A DNA stretch of 43,883 bases, from NCBI GenBank assembly GCA_040775095.1, contig JAXGTD010000020.1, positions 1 to 43,883 on the forward strand. The letters run 5' to 3'. Source of the DNA: JAXGTD01 sp040775095. Lineage in GTDB: Bacteria > Pseudomonadota > Gammaproteobacteria > Chromatiales > Chromatiaceae. This document shows, piece after piece, positions 17,241-26,876 of this stretch. The translations under genes and the position numbers were made by a program. The notes under the pieces were generated by a model that had not been told where the DNA came from, searched no databases, and was given only the letters and a program-made list of their open reading frames with translations. Positions within the stretch are counted from its first letter, which is position 1. Every line of letters begins with the position of its first letter.

Positions 17241-19061
17241 TCAGGATGCGGTGGGACCGGCCTCGACCGCGACACGGTTGCGGCCGGCATGCTTGGCCTG
17301 GTACATCGAGGCGTCCGCGCGATGGATGAACTGTGCGGCCGCCTCGCCCTGGCCGTGCTCGGCAACCCCGATGCTGACGGTCACGTGCAGTGGCCGCCCG
17401 GTGCCGATATCGAAGGCCCGCGCGGCAATCGCATCGCGCAGCCGGTGGGCGAGCATCGCGGCCCCGGGGATGGCCTGTCCGATCACCACGATCAGTATCT
17501 CCTCGCCCCCGTAGCGCACGGCAACATCGGTCCCGCGGCAGCTTGCCTGGATCAGCGTGGCGATCTCACCGAGGACCCGGTCCCCGGCACCGTGACCATG
17601 GCTGTCGTTCACCGCCTTAAAGTGGTCGACGTCGAGCATCAGGGCGCAGAGCACCGCGTTGCGGTCCCGGTCATGGATCGCGCACTGTCGGCGCAGCACG
17701 TCGTGCATGTAAAAGCGCGTGAACAGACCGGTGAGCGGGTCGCGAATCGACCTCTGATAGGCCTGCTCCCGCTGCAGGTCGACGCTGCGATAGAGTACCT
17801 CGCGCTCCAGTGCCACCTGCAGCGGATCGGCGATACGCACCATCAGCTGCTTGGCCATCTCGGTGAGCTGCAGACCCCGGGGTAGCCGCATCACGGCCAG
17901 CGCCTCGATTTGCTCCAGTCCCCGGGCCGTGAGCGGCAGCGTGACGAGGCTGCCACCGTCGGGCGCCGACTGGACACAGAAGCGCTGTTCCTGCAGCCGA
18001 TGGGTGCGCAGTCTCGGGTCCAGCCTGTGCTCGGCTACCCACCGGGCGCGCGTCCGGCCAATGAATCCGCACACATCCGGTGGCGGACCCTCGGTGATGC
18101 CGATGTAGTTCGTGTCCGGGTCGAGTGTCAGGATGCGCTTGTCGGGCATCGCCGCATGGTATTCGATGCGCTCCACGTGGAGCGTTGGCTGCAGCAGTGT
18201 AAGCAGGCGGTTGGCGATCTCGGCGAAGTCCCGCGACATCAGCATCGTCTCGGTGATCGCGCGCAGCGTATCGTGGAGCCGGGCGAGCTGACCGATCTCG
18301 TCATCGACATCCGAAAGGTCGATGTCCGTCGGTGGGTCGTTGGCGCGCTCGATCACCGTTGCCACCAGGTGATCGGGAATCAGGTAGCCCTGTTTCGGCG
18401 AGATCAGTCTTGGCTGCAGCGCCCTGAGGTGCGACAGCGTCAGCTCGCGGATGTTGAGCCCGGGCGCCGGTGGTGCCTGGAGCGGCCGTAGCGTTTGCAG
18501 GTCCGAGACCTGTTGCGCGATCAATCGCGCTGGTTGGCCGACACCTCTGTAGAGGTGGCCGGAAAAGAGCACCTGGGCGTGGGTGTCGAACGAGCAGATC
18601 GGCCCGGCGGCATCGGCGCACGGATTCGACAAGAAGCGTAACTCACGCTCGAGGAGGTGCAGGTGCCAGTCATAGGTCTCCACCGCCTCGATCGCGAGCC
18701 GCAGGTCATAGTGGCGCAGCGCCGCGCAGATGTGCCGGTGGGACAGCACGGTGGCATCGGGACGCGATACCAGTTGGTCGACCCGTGGCAGCGCGGCGGT
18801 CGAGTCCGCGTCTTGCTGGTGACAGACGATCCAACGGATGGCGTCGAACGGGATCACCTCCCGAATCTTGCGCAGGGTGCCCGCGAAGGTCAGCGGCGAG
18901 CCCGGGTCGAGCAGCACCGATTGATCGCCCTGTTCGATCAGATAGCTGTGGCACAGCCGCTCGGGTTCCCCGACCTGCTGACCAACCCACCAGACCCGAT
19001 GCGCGATCTCGATGGCGTGGCTGGTGTCGGCGTCGCGCGGGGAGTTGGAGTCGCCTTGCAT
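17241..19061 (-). CDS. Diguanylate cyclase with degenerate diiron (ODP/MBL-fold) domain
   Basis: 606-residue paralogue of the downstream gene, aligned without gaps over the first 230 residues. Four of six metal-ligand positions differ: Gln82, Asp150, His169 and Gln224 replace His, His, Asp and His; Asp84 and Asp86 remain. The fold is thus kept but a normal diiron site cannot form. The GAF-like middle is retained. The GGDEF domain has GGEEI instead of GGEEF with an RGTD inhibitory motif in place, and the substrate-binding segment DVDHFKAVNDSHGHGAGD is intact, so activity is plausible. I place the start at ATG 19061 because it mirrors the paralogue's start (MQ-x-ADT-HAIEIA); no strong ribosome site is seen and a start at 19169 is possible. 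First gene of a two-gene operon. Confidence 0.85.
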   Translation of the reverse strand: MQGDSNSPRDADTSHAIEIAHRVWWVGQQVGEPERLCHSYLIEQGDQSVLLDPGSPLTFAGTLRKIREVIPFDAIRWIVCHQQDADSTAALPRVDQLVSRPDATVLSHRHICAALRHYDLRLAIEAVETYDWHLHLLERELRFLSNPCADAAGPICSFDTHAQVLFSGHLYRGVGQPARLIAQQVSDLQTLRPLQAPPAPGLNIRELTLSHLRALQPRLISPKQGYLIPDHLVATVIERANDPPTDIDLSDVDDEIGQLARLHDTLRAITETMLMSRDFAEIANRLLTLLQPTLHVERIEYHAAMPDKRILTLDPDTNYIGITEGPPPDVCGFIGRTRARWVAEHRLDPRLRTHRLQEQRFCVQSAPDGGSLVTLPLTARGLEQIEALAVMRLPRGLQLTEMAKQLMVRIADPLQVALEREVLYRSVDLQREQAYQRSIRDPLTGLFTRFYMHDVLRRQCAIHDRDRNAVLCALMLDVDHFKAVNDSHGHGAGDRVLGEIATLIQASCRGTDVAVRYGGEEILIVVIGQAIPGAAMLAHRLRDAIAARAFDIGTGRPLHVTVSIGVAEHGQGEAAAQFIHRADASMYQAKHAGRNRVAVEAGPTAS

Positions 19062-19338
19062 GTCGCTGTGGGAACAGGGGGTCGCTACGCTGGTTGACGC
19101 TGGATGCCTTCTCCGTGAGAGGCGCCTGGATGGCTGGCGGAGGCGCTTATACCAGCAGTCGCGCGCCATGAGGCGGGCGGCCGCTACGACCGGGGCATAT
19201 GTCTATCGCTCAGTGTAGTCGTTCGGGCGCAAAATCCTCCGATCAAGGTCGCAAAACCTCGGGCGGAGGCCCCGACGCGACCCGGGCAGCGACAGTCGTG
19301 CATGGCGCTGGCGCTCGGCATCGCAATCCCCCAAGGCC

Positions 19339-22300
19339 CTATGCCCGCGGGTGCGGGTGAGGCGCGGCGGCCCCGCCGTCGGGCATGTCGGTCGCGTTGT
19401 CGCCTGGGCAGGGCGTCGCGCCCCCCAGCACCTGATACACCATCGGCACCAGCAGCAGCGACACCAGCGTGGAAAAGCTCAGCCCGGCGACGATGGTGAC
19501 GGCCAGGGGCTGCAGCATCTCCGAGCCCTCACCGACGGCCAAGGCCAGCGGCAGCATGCCGACCACGGTCGTCAGGGTGGTCATCAGGATCGGGCGCAGC
19601 CGCAGCCGCGCGGCCTCCAGGATCGCCCGGCGCTTGTCGTCGCCGGCGTGCTTGCGCAGCTCGATGAACTCCACCAGCACGATGGCGTTGTTGACGACAA
19701 TGCCGGCGAGCATGATCAAGCCAAGCCAAACCGGCATCGATAATGGGACGGCACTCCACTGCAGCCCCAACACCACGCCGATCAGCGCGAACGGCACGCA
19801 GAGCAGGATAATCAGTGGGTTGCGCAGTGACTCGTATTGGACCGCCATCACCACCAGCACCAGGAACAGCGCCAGTGCGAGCAGCAGGCGGCCGAGGTCG
19901 CGGCCCCGCTGCAACTGCTCCAGGCTGCCGGCCTCGTAGAGCCTGTAGCCTGCTGGCAGGTCGATCTCGGCACTGGCGGCCAGCGCGGTCTCGATGGCCT
20001 GCTCCAGCGTCGTCCCCTCGCCCAGCGAGGCGGTGATCTCGACGATGCGCTGTTGCCGGTCGCGCAGGATAGTCTCGGGCTGTGGCACGACGTCGACCTC
20101 GGCCAGGTCGCCGAGTCGGATCGGCGTGCGCGGCTCGGTCTTGCTGAACAGGATGATCGATTCCAGGTCGCCGGGGGTGCCGACGTCGCCGCGGTCCAAA
20201 CGCAGCCGCACGTCGATTCGACGATCGCCGTCGATGAAATCGGTGACGACCTTGCCCTCGAGGGCGAAGCGCAACACCGCGCCGATGTCGTCCACGGTCA
20301 GGCCATAGCTGGCCGCGCGTGGGCGATCGAGGCGAATGATCAGCTCTTGGGTCACGTCCTCGTTGGAGTGCTGCACATTACTCAGGCCATCGAGACCCTT
20401 GAGCCGGGCGACCACCCGGTTGGCCAGGCCAATCAGGGTGTCGATGTCCGGTCCCTTGATACGCAGACTCAGATCGTCGTCGCCGCTGCCGAAGCGGATG
20501 CCGCGGATGCCACGCGTATAGAGTGTCACCTTCAATCCCGGGATCGCCGCGGTGTCGATCAATGCCTTGACCCGTTCGATCCATGCCTTGGAGCTGAGAT
20601 CGCGCTCGGCCATCGGCGCCAGCTGCACCTGCAGGCTCGCGCGGTTGGCGTTCTCGAAGCTGGAGCGCCCGAACACGAACCCGCCGACGGTGGTGAAGAT
20701 CGAGCGCACCTCGGGCTGGGCCGCGACAATCGCCTCGATGCGCCCCGTCAGGGCGTCCATCTGATCGAGATTGATCCCAGTGTCGGCGCTCAGGCTGATC
20801 CGCACGTCGCCTTCGTCGAGCTCGGGCAGGAACGCCTGCTTGCCGCCGAGGAATCCCGGCACGGTCGCCACCAGGGCGGCGACGAATGCCGCAATCACCA
20901 GCCAGTGCACCCGCAGCAGCCACCCAAGTAGCCGGGCGTAGCCGTTTTGCAGCCGCTCCATGGCGCGGTTGACGCCGCGGCGCACGAGCCCCTCGCGGCC
21001 TGCTGGCACGTATCCGGTCAGCGCCGGCACCAGGGTCAGCGCCACGACCATCGAGGCGACGATGGCCGCCGAGATGGTGAAGATCAGCTCGCGGAACAGC
21101 AGCCCGATCAGCCCGCCGATGAACAGGAAAGGGAGCACCGCGGCAAGATTGGTCGAGGTCGACGCGACAATGGCGCTGGTGACCTCGCCGGCGGCCTCGG
21201 TGGCCGAGTCGCGCACCGTTTTGCCGAGGCGCTGATGGCGATAGATGTTCTCCAGCATCACGATGGTGCTGTCCACCAACATGCCGATGCCCAGCGCGAG
21301 TCCGCCCAGGGTCATAATGTTGAACGTGAGCCCGAAGCCGGCCATCAGGATGAAGGTGACGAGGATGGCGATGGGGATCGCACTGCCGATGATCAGGGTG
21401 CGGCGCAGGCTGCCGAGAAACAGGTAGACCACCAGCATCGCGAGGGCGGCGCCGCCGAGCGCGGCGCCGACCGCACTGTTCAGCGCGTGGCGGATGTAGC
21501 GCGCCTGGTCGTCGACCTTGGTGATTACGATGTCTTCCGGGAGCTGAGCGCGCGCGGCAAGGCGCTCCAGCTCGGTGTCGACGGCATCGACGACGGCGAC
21601 GGTGTTGGCCGCCGGCTGTTTCTGGATCGAAAGCTTGATCCCCGGGGCATTGTCCAGGCGAATACGAAGGCGCTCCTCCGCGGCCCCGTCGACAACGCTG
21701 GCGATCTCGCCGATGCGCAGCAGCCCCCGTGTCGTATCGTCGCCGTCCGCCGGAAGTGGCAGATCGAGGATCTGCTCGACGCGCTCGAAGCGCCCGCCAG
21801 TGCGCCCGCTGATCTCGCCCTCGGGCATCAACAGCCGACCGGCGGGCACGTCGCGGTTGGCCTCCTGCAGGGTCTGTTCCAGCTCGAGGAGGTCCAGCCC
21901 CAGGCCGGCCAGTCGATACTGATCGGCGATGATCTGCACCTCGCGCTCCAGCCCGCCGCCCACCTCGGCCGCGGCCACGCCGGGGATGTTGAGCAGCGCA
22001 CGGCTGAGCTCGTAGTCCACCCAGCCGCGCAGATCGACCGGGTCGCGCAGCGGCGAGCTGACCACGTACTCGGCCACCGGTAACTGAAACGGATCACGTT
22101 TGTAGATCACCGGCGGGTCGATGGTGTCGGGCAGGAAACGCTTGGCGCGATCCAGCCGCGAGCTGGCATCCCGCAGGGCCTCGTCGATGTCCTCACCGTA
22201 GCGAAAGGACAGATCGATCGCGGATCGACCCTCGCTGGTGCTCGACTGGATGGCCACCGCACCCTCGGTGATGGCCAACTGCTCCTCGAGCTGGCGGGTG

Positions 22301-22494
22301 ACCTCGTCTTCCATGATCCGCGCCGGCACGCCGGCGTCGAGCACGCGCACGCGCACGTCGGGATAGATGATGTTCGGCAGCAGATCCACGTTGAGCCCGC
22401 CCAGTGCGAAGGTGCCAAGCACCATCACGGCCAGGGTGAGCATGACCACGCCGATGGGGTGGCGGACGGACCAGCTGGAGATGCTGCTGTTCAT
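19339..22494 (-). CDS. RND-family efflux pump, inner-membrane transporter
   Basis: Proton-driven RND transporter of 1051 residues (HAE1/AcrB-like group, COG0841). A short cytoplasmic start (SVRHPIGVVMLTL) leads into TM1, then a large periplasmic loop, TM2-6 with the TM4 motif GIGMLVDSTIVMLENIYRH, a second periplasmic loop and TM7-12 (GLIMLAGIVVNNAIVLVEFIE). The TM4 Asp is a likely proton relay residue. No membrane-fusion protein or outer-membrane factor gene adjoins it, so partner subunits must be elsewhere or absent. Its ATG overlaps the TGA of the upstream glycosylase gene by ATGA, implying translational coupling. The substrate cannot be told from sequence. Confidence 0.92.
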   Translation of the reverse strand: MNSSISSWSVRHPIGVVMLTLAVMVLGTFALGGLNVDLLPNIIYPDVRVRVLDAGVPARIMEDEVTRQLEEQLAITEGAVAIQSSTSEGRSAIDLSFRYGEDIDEALRDASSRLDRAKRFLPDTIDPPVIYKRDPFQLPVAEYVVSSPLRDPVDLRGWVDYELSRALLNIPGVAAAEVGGGLEREVQIIADQYRLAGLGLDLLELEQTLQEANRDVPAGRLLMPEGEISGRTGGRFERVEQILDLPLPADGDDTTRGLLRIGEIASVVDGAAEERLRIRLDNAPGIKLSIQKQPAANTVAVVDAVDTELERLAARAQLPEDIVITKVDDQARYIRHALNSAVGAALGGAALAMLVVYLFLGSLRRTLIIGSAIPIAILVTFILMAGFGLTFNIMTLGGLALGIGMLVDSTIVMLENIYRHQRLGKTVRDSATEAAGEVTSAIVASTSTNLAAVLPFLFIGGLIGLLFRELIFTISAAIVASMVVALTLVPALTGYVPAGREGLVRRGVNRAMERLQNGYARLLGWLLRVHWLVIAAFVAALVATVPGFLGGKQAFLPELDEGDVRISLSADTGINLDQMDALTGRIEAIVAAQPEVRSIFTTVGGFVFGRSSFENANRASLQVQLAPMAERDLSSKAWIERVKALIDTAAIPGLKVTLYTRGIRGIRFGSGDDDLSLRIKGPDIDTLIGLANRVVARLKGLDGLSNVQHSNEDVTQELIIRLDRPRAASYGLTVDDIGAVLRFALEGKVVTDFIDGDRRIDVRLRLDRGDVGTPGDLESIILFSKTEPRTPIRLGDLAEVDVVPQPETILRDRQQRIVEITASLGEGTTLEQAIETALAASAEIDLPAGYRLYEAGSLEQLQRGRDLGRLLLALALFLVLVVMAVQYESLRNPLIILLCVPFALIGVVLGLQWSAVPLSMPVWLGLIMLAGIVVNNAIVLVEFIELRKHAGDDKRRAILEAARLRLRPILMTTLTTVVGMLPLALAVGEGSEMLQPLAVTIVAGLSFSTLVSLLLVPMVYQVLGGATPCPGDNATDMPDGGAAAPHPHPRA

Positions 22495-23063
22495 CTGGAC
22501 GGGATACCGGTCGCACGGAATGGGGCCGGGTCAAGGAGGCGCGGTGCGCCTGTCGCGCGTTCGATCGCGGCGCGCCAGGCCGCGCGCTTGGCGGCGAACG
22601 ACACCCCCGCATGGGCCGGACTGGTCGACGGCAGTCTGAGCCGCTCGATGGCAGCGGCAGCCGGGGACAGGCCAGGTAGCACCCGGCGTTGGTACTCGCG
22701 CTCGGCGGTGGCCCCATTGAACGCGATCAGACCGATACCGGGATAGGCCGCGAACAGCCCGGCGAAGTCGTTCACGCGGACGCTGTCCATCCGGATCGAG
22801 GTATCCAGGCTGCCGGGGCGCTCGCAGGCGGCGATGACGTCCCACAGCGCGATGCCGTGTGCGATCAGCGCCTCGGCGCGCTGAGCGTAGGCGGCGTCTG
22901 GGGCCAGGCCCAGCACCTCGGACAGGATCGGCCAGAAGGCGTTGCGCTGGTGGGCATAATACCGGCCGAGCCGCAGCGACGCGTCTCCTGGCATCGATCC
23001 CAGGATCAACAGTCGCGGCCGCGCCCCGACGATGGGTGGAAAGGCCCGTTTCAGTGTCTGCAT
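22491..23063 (-). CDS. DNA-deoxyinosine (hypoxanthine) glycosylase, family 6 UDG-like
   Basis: Base-excision repair glycosylase of 190 residues. Motif LILGSMPGDASL (19-30) followed by YYAHQRNAFWPIL and the late STSPAHA segment are characteristic of the COG3663/family 6 group that removes hypoxanthine from deaminated adenine. The N-terminal Phe/Pro-rich piece MQTLKRAFPPIVG fits the family start at ATG 23063. It is linked to the RND gene by a 4-bp overlap and lies 41 bp after the EamA permease gene. Mug (G/T-U mismatch glycosylase) is the main alternative, less likely given the GSMPG motif. Confidence 0.85.
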   Translation of the reverse strand: MQTLKRAFPPIVGARPRLLILGSMPGDASLRLGRYYAHQRNAFWPILSEVLGLAPDAAYAQRAEALIAHGIALWDVIAACERPGSLDTSIRMDSVRVNDFAGLFAAYPGIGLIAFNGATAEREYQRRVLPGLSPAAAAIERLRLPSTSPAHAGVSFAAKRAAWRAAIERATGAPRLLDPAPFRATGIPSR

Positions 23064-23104
23064 GCGTGCTGGCGATCTGGCGGCAAAGTCGGGAACGGGA
23101 CGGG

Positions 23105-23989
23105 CTAACCGAGCAGGATGGCGATGACGCCGGCGAGCATCATCAGTCCCGCGGGTAGCCGCGTTTTCAGCCCGGTTTCGCGAAACAGCAGCGCCCCATA
23201 GAGGATGCCGAACAACAGGCTGGTACGCTTGACCGCGATCATGTAGGCCACTTCGATCTGCTGCAATGCGAGAAAATGGGTGTAGATCATGATCGCATTC
23301 AAGCCCGCGACCGCGAGTGCGGCCCAGGGCCGGCGCAGCAGCGGCCACAGCCGCATCCGGCCGGAATGCGGCAGCGCGAACAGGATCGGCGTCACGGCGC
23401 CGAGCAGCACGAAATAGAATGCGCCGAACCGGGTCGGCGCCATGTAGCCCATCGCCGCCTTTCCCATCACCGCGGTGAAGGCGTAGATCAGCGCGACCAG
23501 GAGCATCATGCGTGATCCGGGCTCCCAGAGGATCGCGGTCAGCGGCGCGCTCCAACTGCGCCAGTCGCCGATCCGGGCATGCCGCACGTTCAATAACCAC
23601 GCGCCGGCGACCACCAGGAGCACGCCCGCCGCGCCGCTTGCCGAGATGCGCTCGCCGAGCAACAGAAACGCGATCAGTATCACGAATACGGGCGTGAAGG
23701 CCATATAGGGCAGTGTCAGCGACAGCGGGTGATCGCGGATCGCGGCCATGTACAGCAGCATTGCCGCGATCTCCAACGGCACCAGTAGCGCGAGCCAGCC
23801 CCAGAAGGCCCAGGGCAGGCCCGACAGCGGCGGCAGTGAGCCAAGTAGTGGCAGCAGCAGCACGCCCGTCAGCGTGAAGCGCACCAGCGCGATCTCCGGG
23901 GCCGAGCAGCCCTGTAGCCACGCCTTGGTGGCGGCATCGGCCGAGGCCAGGCTGAAGGCGCAGATGAGTGTCAGGGGGAACCAGTCCAT
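23105..23989 (-). CDS. EamA/DMT-family permease
   Basis: Inner-membrane protein of 294 residues with about ten hydrophobic segments arranged as two EamA repeats: the first contains ALVRFTLTGVLLLPLL and VFVILIAFLLLGERIS, the second MIYTHFLALQQIEVAYMIAVKRTSLLFGILYGALLFRET. This is the drug/metabolite exporter superfamily; substrates range from amino acids to small metabolites and cannot be assigned here. ATG 23989 (MDWFPLTLICAF) sits at the edge of the first membrane segment. dusA ends 77 bp upstream on the same strand. Confidence 0.88.
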   Translation of the reverse strand: MDWFPLTLICAFSLASADAATKAWLQGCSAPEIALVRFTLTGVLLLPLLGSLPPLSGLPWAFWGWLALLVPLEIAAMLLYMAAIRDHPLSLTLPYMAFTPVFVILIAFLLLGERISASGAAGVLLVVAGAWLLNVRHARIGDWRSWSAPLTAILWEPGSRMMLLVALIYAFTAVMGKAAMGYMAPTRFGAFYFVLLGAVTPILFALPHSGRMRLWPLLRRPWAALAVAGLNAIMIYTHFLALQQIEVAYMIAVKRTSLLFGILYGALLFRETGLKTRLPAGLMMLAGVIAILLG

Positions 23990-24066
23990 GGCCGACAGTA
24001 GCGCGCGATTCGATGCCCGGATGCAAGCAGAAACACCCGGTCCGGGCGCCCCGCGGGCAGCGGCCG

Positions 24067-25056
24067 TCAGCGCACCCGCTCGGCGGCCTCGCGCAGCACC
24101 GAGACATCGGCCCCGGCGCGATGGGCCCGCTCGCTGATGTGCCGCCTCCACGCGCGGGCGCCGGGGCGCCCCTGGAAGAGCCCGAGCAGATGCCGGGTCA
24201 TGGCGTGCAATGGCACCCCTTCGCTCAGGCGCCGCTCGATGTAGGGCACCAGCGTATCGATCACCGCATGGGGAGTCGGGAGCGGATGCGGATCGCCAAA
24301 GATCTCCGCATCCGCCTCCGCCAGCATCCATGGGTTCTGGTAGGCCTCGCGGCCGATCATGACGCCGTCGAGATGGGACAGTTGTACCTTGGCCTGATGC
24401 AGCGTCGTGAAGCCACCGTTGATCGCCATCGGCACCGTCGGGAAATCGCCCTTTAGCCGCTCGACGACGTCGTAGCGCAGCGGTGGCACGTCGCGATTCT
24501 CCCGCGGACTCAGTCCGGTGAGCCAGGCCTTGCGGGCATGGACGATCAGCGCATCGCAGCCGGCGGCGACGACCTTTTGCGTGAAACCGACCAGCTCCTC
24601 GTAGCTGTCGCGCTCGTCGATGCCGATGCGGGTCTTCACCGTGACCGGGACCGTCACGGCGGCCTTCATCGCCGCGACCCCGTCGGCGACCAGGTCGGGC
24701 TCCGCCATCAGGCAGGCGCCAAAGCGTCCGGACTGCACCCGGTCCGACGGACAGCCGACGTTGAGGTTGATCTCGTCGTAGCCCCGCTCGGCGCCCATGC
24801 GCGCGCAGACCGCCAGCTCCGCCGGGTCCGACCCGCCGAGCTGCAGCGCGAGCGGGTGCTCCGCGGGATCGAAGCGCAGAAAGCGCTCCCGCTCGCCATG
24901 GATCAGCGCCCCCGTGGTCACCATCTCGGTATAGAGCAGCGTGTGGCGCGTGATCAGGCGCGCGAAATAGCGGAAATGCCGATCGGTCCAGTCCATCATC
25001 GGGGCGACCGAGAGTCGGCGGTCCAGTGGAGGGACCGGATTGGCTTGCGCGCGCAT
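24067..25056 (-). CDS. dusA: tRNA-dihydrouridine(20/20a) synthase
   Basis: FMN enzyme that reduces uridines 20 and 20a of tRNA; 329 residues. The FMN-barrel start LSVAPMMDWTDRHFRYF, the catalytic Cys102 in NLNVGCPSDRVQSGRFGACLM-type sequence, the phosphate-binding VKTRIGIDERDSYEEL and the HARKAWLTGLSPRENRDVPPL segment are specific to DusA rather than DusB or DusC. The C-terminal helical domain is complete (HLLGLFQGRPGARAWRRHISE). Start ATG 25056 was chosen over an upstream Arg-rich extension. It lies between the FAD-rhodanese gene and the EamA permease gene on the minus strand. Confidence 0.95.
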   Translation of the reverse strand: MRAQANPVPPLDRRLSVAPMMDWTDRHFRYFARLITRHTLLYTEMVTTGALIHGERERFLRFDPAEHPLALQLGGSDPAELAVCARMGAERGYDEINLNVGCPSDRVQSGRFGACLMAEPDLVADGVAAMKAAVTVPVTVKTRIGIDERDSYEELVGFTQKVVAAGCDALIVHARKAWLTGLSPRENRDVPPLRYDVVERLKGDFPTVPMAINGGFTTLHQAKVQLSHLDGVMIGREAYQNPWMLAEADAEIFGDPHPLPTPHAVIDTLVPYIERRLSEGVPLHAMTRHLLGLFQGRPGARAWRRHISERAHRAGADVSVLREAAERVR

Positions 25057-25172
25057 GGCGGAGATTCTACGGCCTCTCGGCCCCACGTGAGCCGCTTTTC
25101 GTCAGACCCACCCGCGCGGGCCCTGGACCGAAGTCGCCGGGCGCGCCCGCACCGTGGCGCACCCCTCCGCGG

Positions 25173-26876
25173 TCACTTCTCCCGCGGATAGGGCCAGGCG
25201 GAGATGCCGCCCTCCATGACCTTCACGTTGTGCCAGCCGTGGGCGTTGAGGATGGCGGCGCCCTCGTAGCCGCGAAGCGAGATCTTGCAGTACAGAATGA
25301 TCTCCTTTCCCTTGTCCTCGGGCAACTCGTTGAGCCGCCCGCGCAGCGCGCCGAGCGGGATCAGGGTCTCGCCAATGCCCAGGCGCATCTCCTCGAACTC
25401 GACCGGGTTGCGGGTATCGAGAATGAAGCAGTCGGCGCCGCTGTCGACGCGGCGTTTTACCTCGCCGGCCGACAATCCCTGCAGCAGGCCCTTGAGCTTG
25501 TTCTCCATCGTGTGCGCCGAGACGATGACGTGGTCGAGCGCCAGCGAGTAGGGCGGGGCGTAGGGCAGGTCGGCGTTGACCAGGTCCTCGACCGTGAGCC
25601 GGCCGCGGATGGCCATGGCCACCGTCGCCACGCGCTTGCTCACGTCGCCGGGGCCGATGCACTGGAAGCCGAGCACGCGGCCGGTCGCCCTGTCGGCGAC
25701 CATCTTGCTGATCAGCAGCTTGCCATTCATGAACATTGGGATGTCGAGGCCGGAGACGGTCGCGGTCTCGATGTCGTCCATTCCCAGGGCCCGCGCCCCG
25801 TGCTCCGATAGCCCGGTGAAGCCGACGGTGTAGTCGAAGATCTTGCAGATGCCGGTCTGGGTGATGCCAGGAAAGCTCGCGCTGTTGGGGTTGATCACGT
25901 TCTGGCCGGCAACCCGGCCTTGCAGATTGGCGATATCGCCATAGGGCGCGCGCAGGTATTGCCCGGTGATCAGGGACTTGCATTCCACGCAATCGCCGAC
26001 GGCGTAGATGTCCGGGTCCGAGGTCTGCATGTACTCGTTGACCCGAATGCCACCCTGATCGCCGATCTCCAGCCCCGCCAGCCTGGCCAGCGTGATATTG
26101 GGTCGGACGCCAACGGCCACCACCGCGAGCTGGCAGGGCAGCTCGGTGCCGTTGTCGAGCTTGACGCCCGTGAGGGTGCCATCTTCACCGAGAAATTCCG
26201 CGACGCCGTTACCCACGATGATGTCGGCGCCGTTGCCGCGGATGTGGTTCTCCACCAGCTTGGCCAGATCGGGATCCAGGAACGGCAGGATCTGGTGCGA
26301 CTTCTCGATGACCGTGGTCTCGATGCCGGCCAGGCGCAGCGCCTCGCACACCTCGAAGCCGATCAGTCCGCCGCCGACGACGACCGCCCTGGTGACCTTT
26401 TTTTCGTCGCGCACCGCGCGCAGTGCATCGGCGTCCGCCATCGAATGCAGGGTCAGGATGCCGTCGAGCTCGACGCCCGGGACTCCCGGGCAGATCGGGC
26501 TGGCGCCGGTCGCGATGACCAGCCGGTCATAGCCCAGGGTACTGTGCTCCTCCGTGGGCAGGTGCTTGTAGGTGACCGTCTTGGCCGCGCGGTTGATCTC
26601 CAGCACCTCGGTCTCGACCATGGCGTCGATGCGTTTGGCCTTGCCGAAGAAGGCCGGGTCGCGAACGATGCCGGCCGGGGTGCAGACGAGGAGCTTGCGG
26701 TCATCGAAGGTGCCGCCGACGTAATATGGGAAACCGCAGGAGGCCATCGAGAGATCGGGCTCGCGTTGAATCAGCGTGATTTGCGCGTTCTCATCGACCC
26801 GGCGCGCCTTGGCAGCGGCCTTGGGGCCGGCGGCGGAGCCACCGATGACGACAATGCGGACGGGTTCGGGTTGCAT
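25173..26876 (-). CDS. FAD-dependent CoA-disulfide/persulfide reductase fused to rhodanese
   Basis: 567-residue soluble flavoenzyme. An FAD-binding GGSAAGPKAA motif (12-21), the CoADR-type redox site SMASCGFPYY with Cys47, an NAD(P)H motif VVGGGLIGFE and the second FAD motif IYAVGDCVE form the reductase. The last 100 or so residues are a rhodanese domain with active Cys530 in YCKISLRGYEGA. This architecture matches CoADR-Rhd and the NADH-dependent persulfide reductase (Npsr) of Shewanella, which reduce CoA persulfide, polysulfide or S(0) species. Start ATG 26876 has GAGGAA upstream. It is divergent from the soe cluster (452-bp gap), supporting a role in sulfane-sulfur metabolism; the physiological substrate is inferred. 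Confidence 0.9.
   Translation of the reverse strand: MQPEPVRIVVIGGSAAGPKAAAKARRVDENAQITLIQREPDLSMASCGFPYYVGGTFDDRKLLVCTPAGIVRDPAFFGKAKRIDAMVETEVLEINRAAKTVTYKHLPTEEHSTLGYDRLVIATGASPICPGVPGVELDGILTLHSMADADALRAVRDEKKVTRAVVVGGGLIGFEVCEALRLAGIETTVIEKSHQILPFLDPDLAKLVENHIRGNGADIIVGNGVAEFLGEDGTLTGVKLDNGTELPCQLAVVAVGVRPNITLARLAGLEIGDQGGIRVNEYMQTSDPDIYAVGDCVECKSLITGQYLRAPYGDIANLQGRVAGQNVINPNSASFPGITQTGICKIFDYTVGFTGLSEHGARALGMDDIETATVSGLDIPMFMNGKLLISKMVADRATGRVLGFQCIGPGDVSKRVATVAMAIRGRLTVEDLVNADLPYAPPYSLALDHVIVSAHTMENKLKGLLQGLSAGEVKRRVDSGADCFILDTRNPVEFEEMRLGIGETLIPLGALRGRLNELPEDKGKEIILYCKISLRGYEGAAILNAHGWHNVKVMEGGISAWPYPREK

Noticed and set aside
19062..19169. N-terminal extension of the degenerate ODP-GGDEF protein to 19169
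   Set aside because: The added residues are Arg/Ser-rich and absent from the paralogue, whose start matches ATG 19061; not fully excluded.
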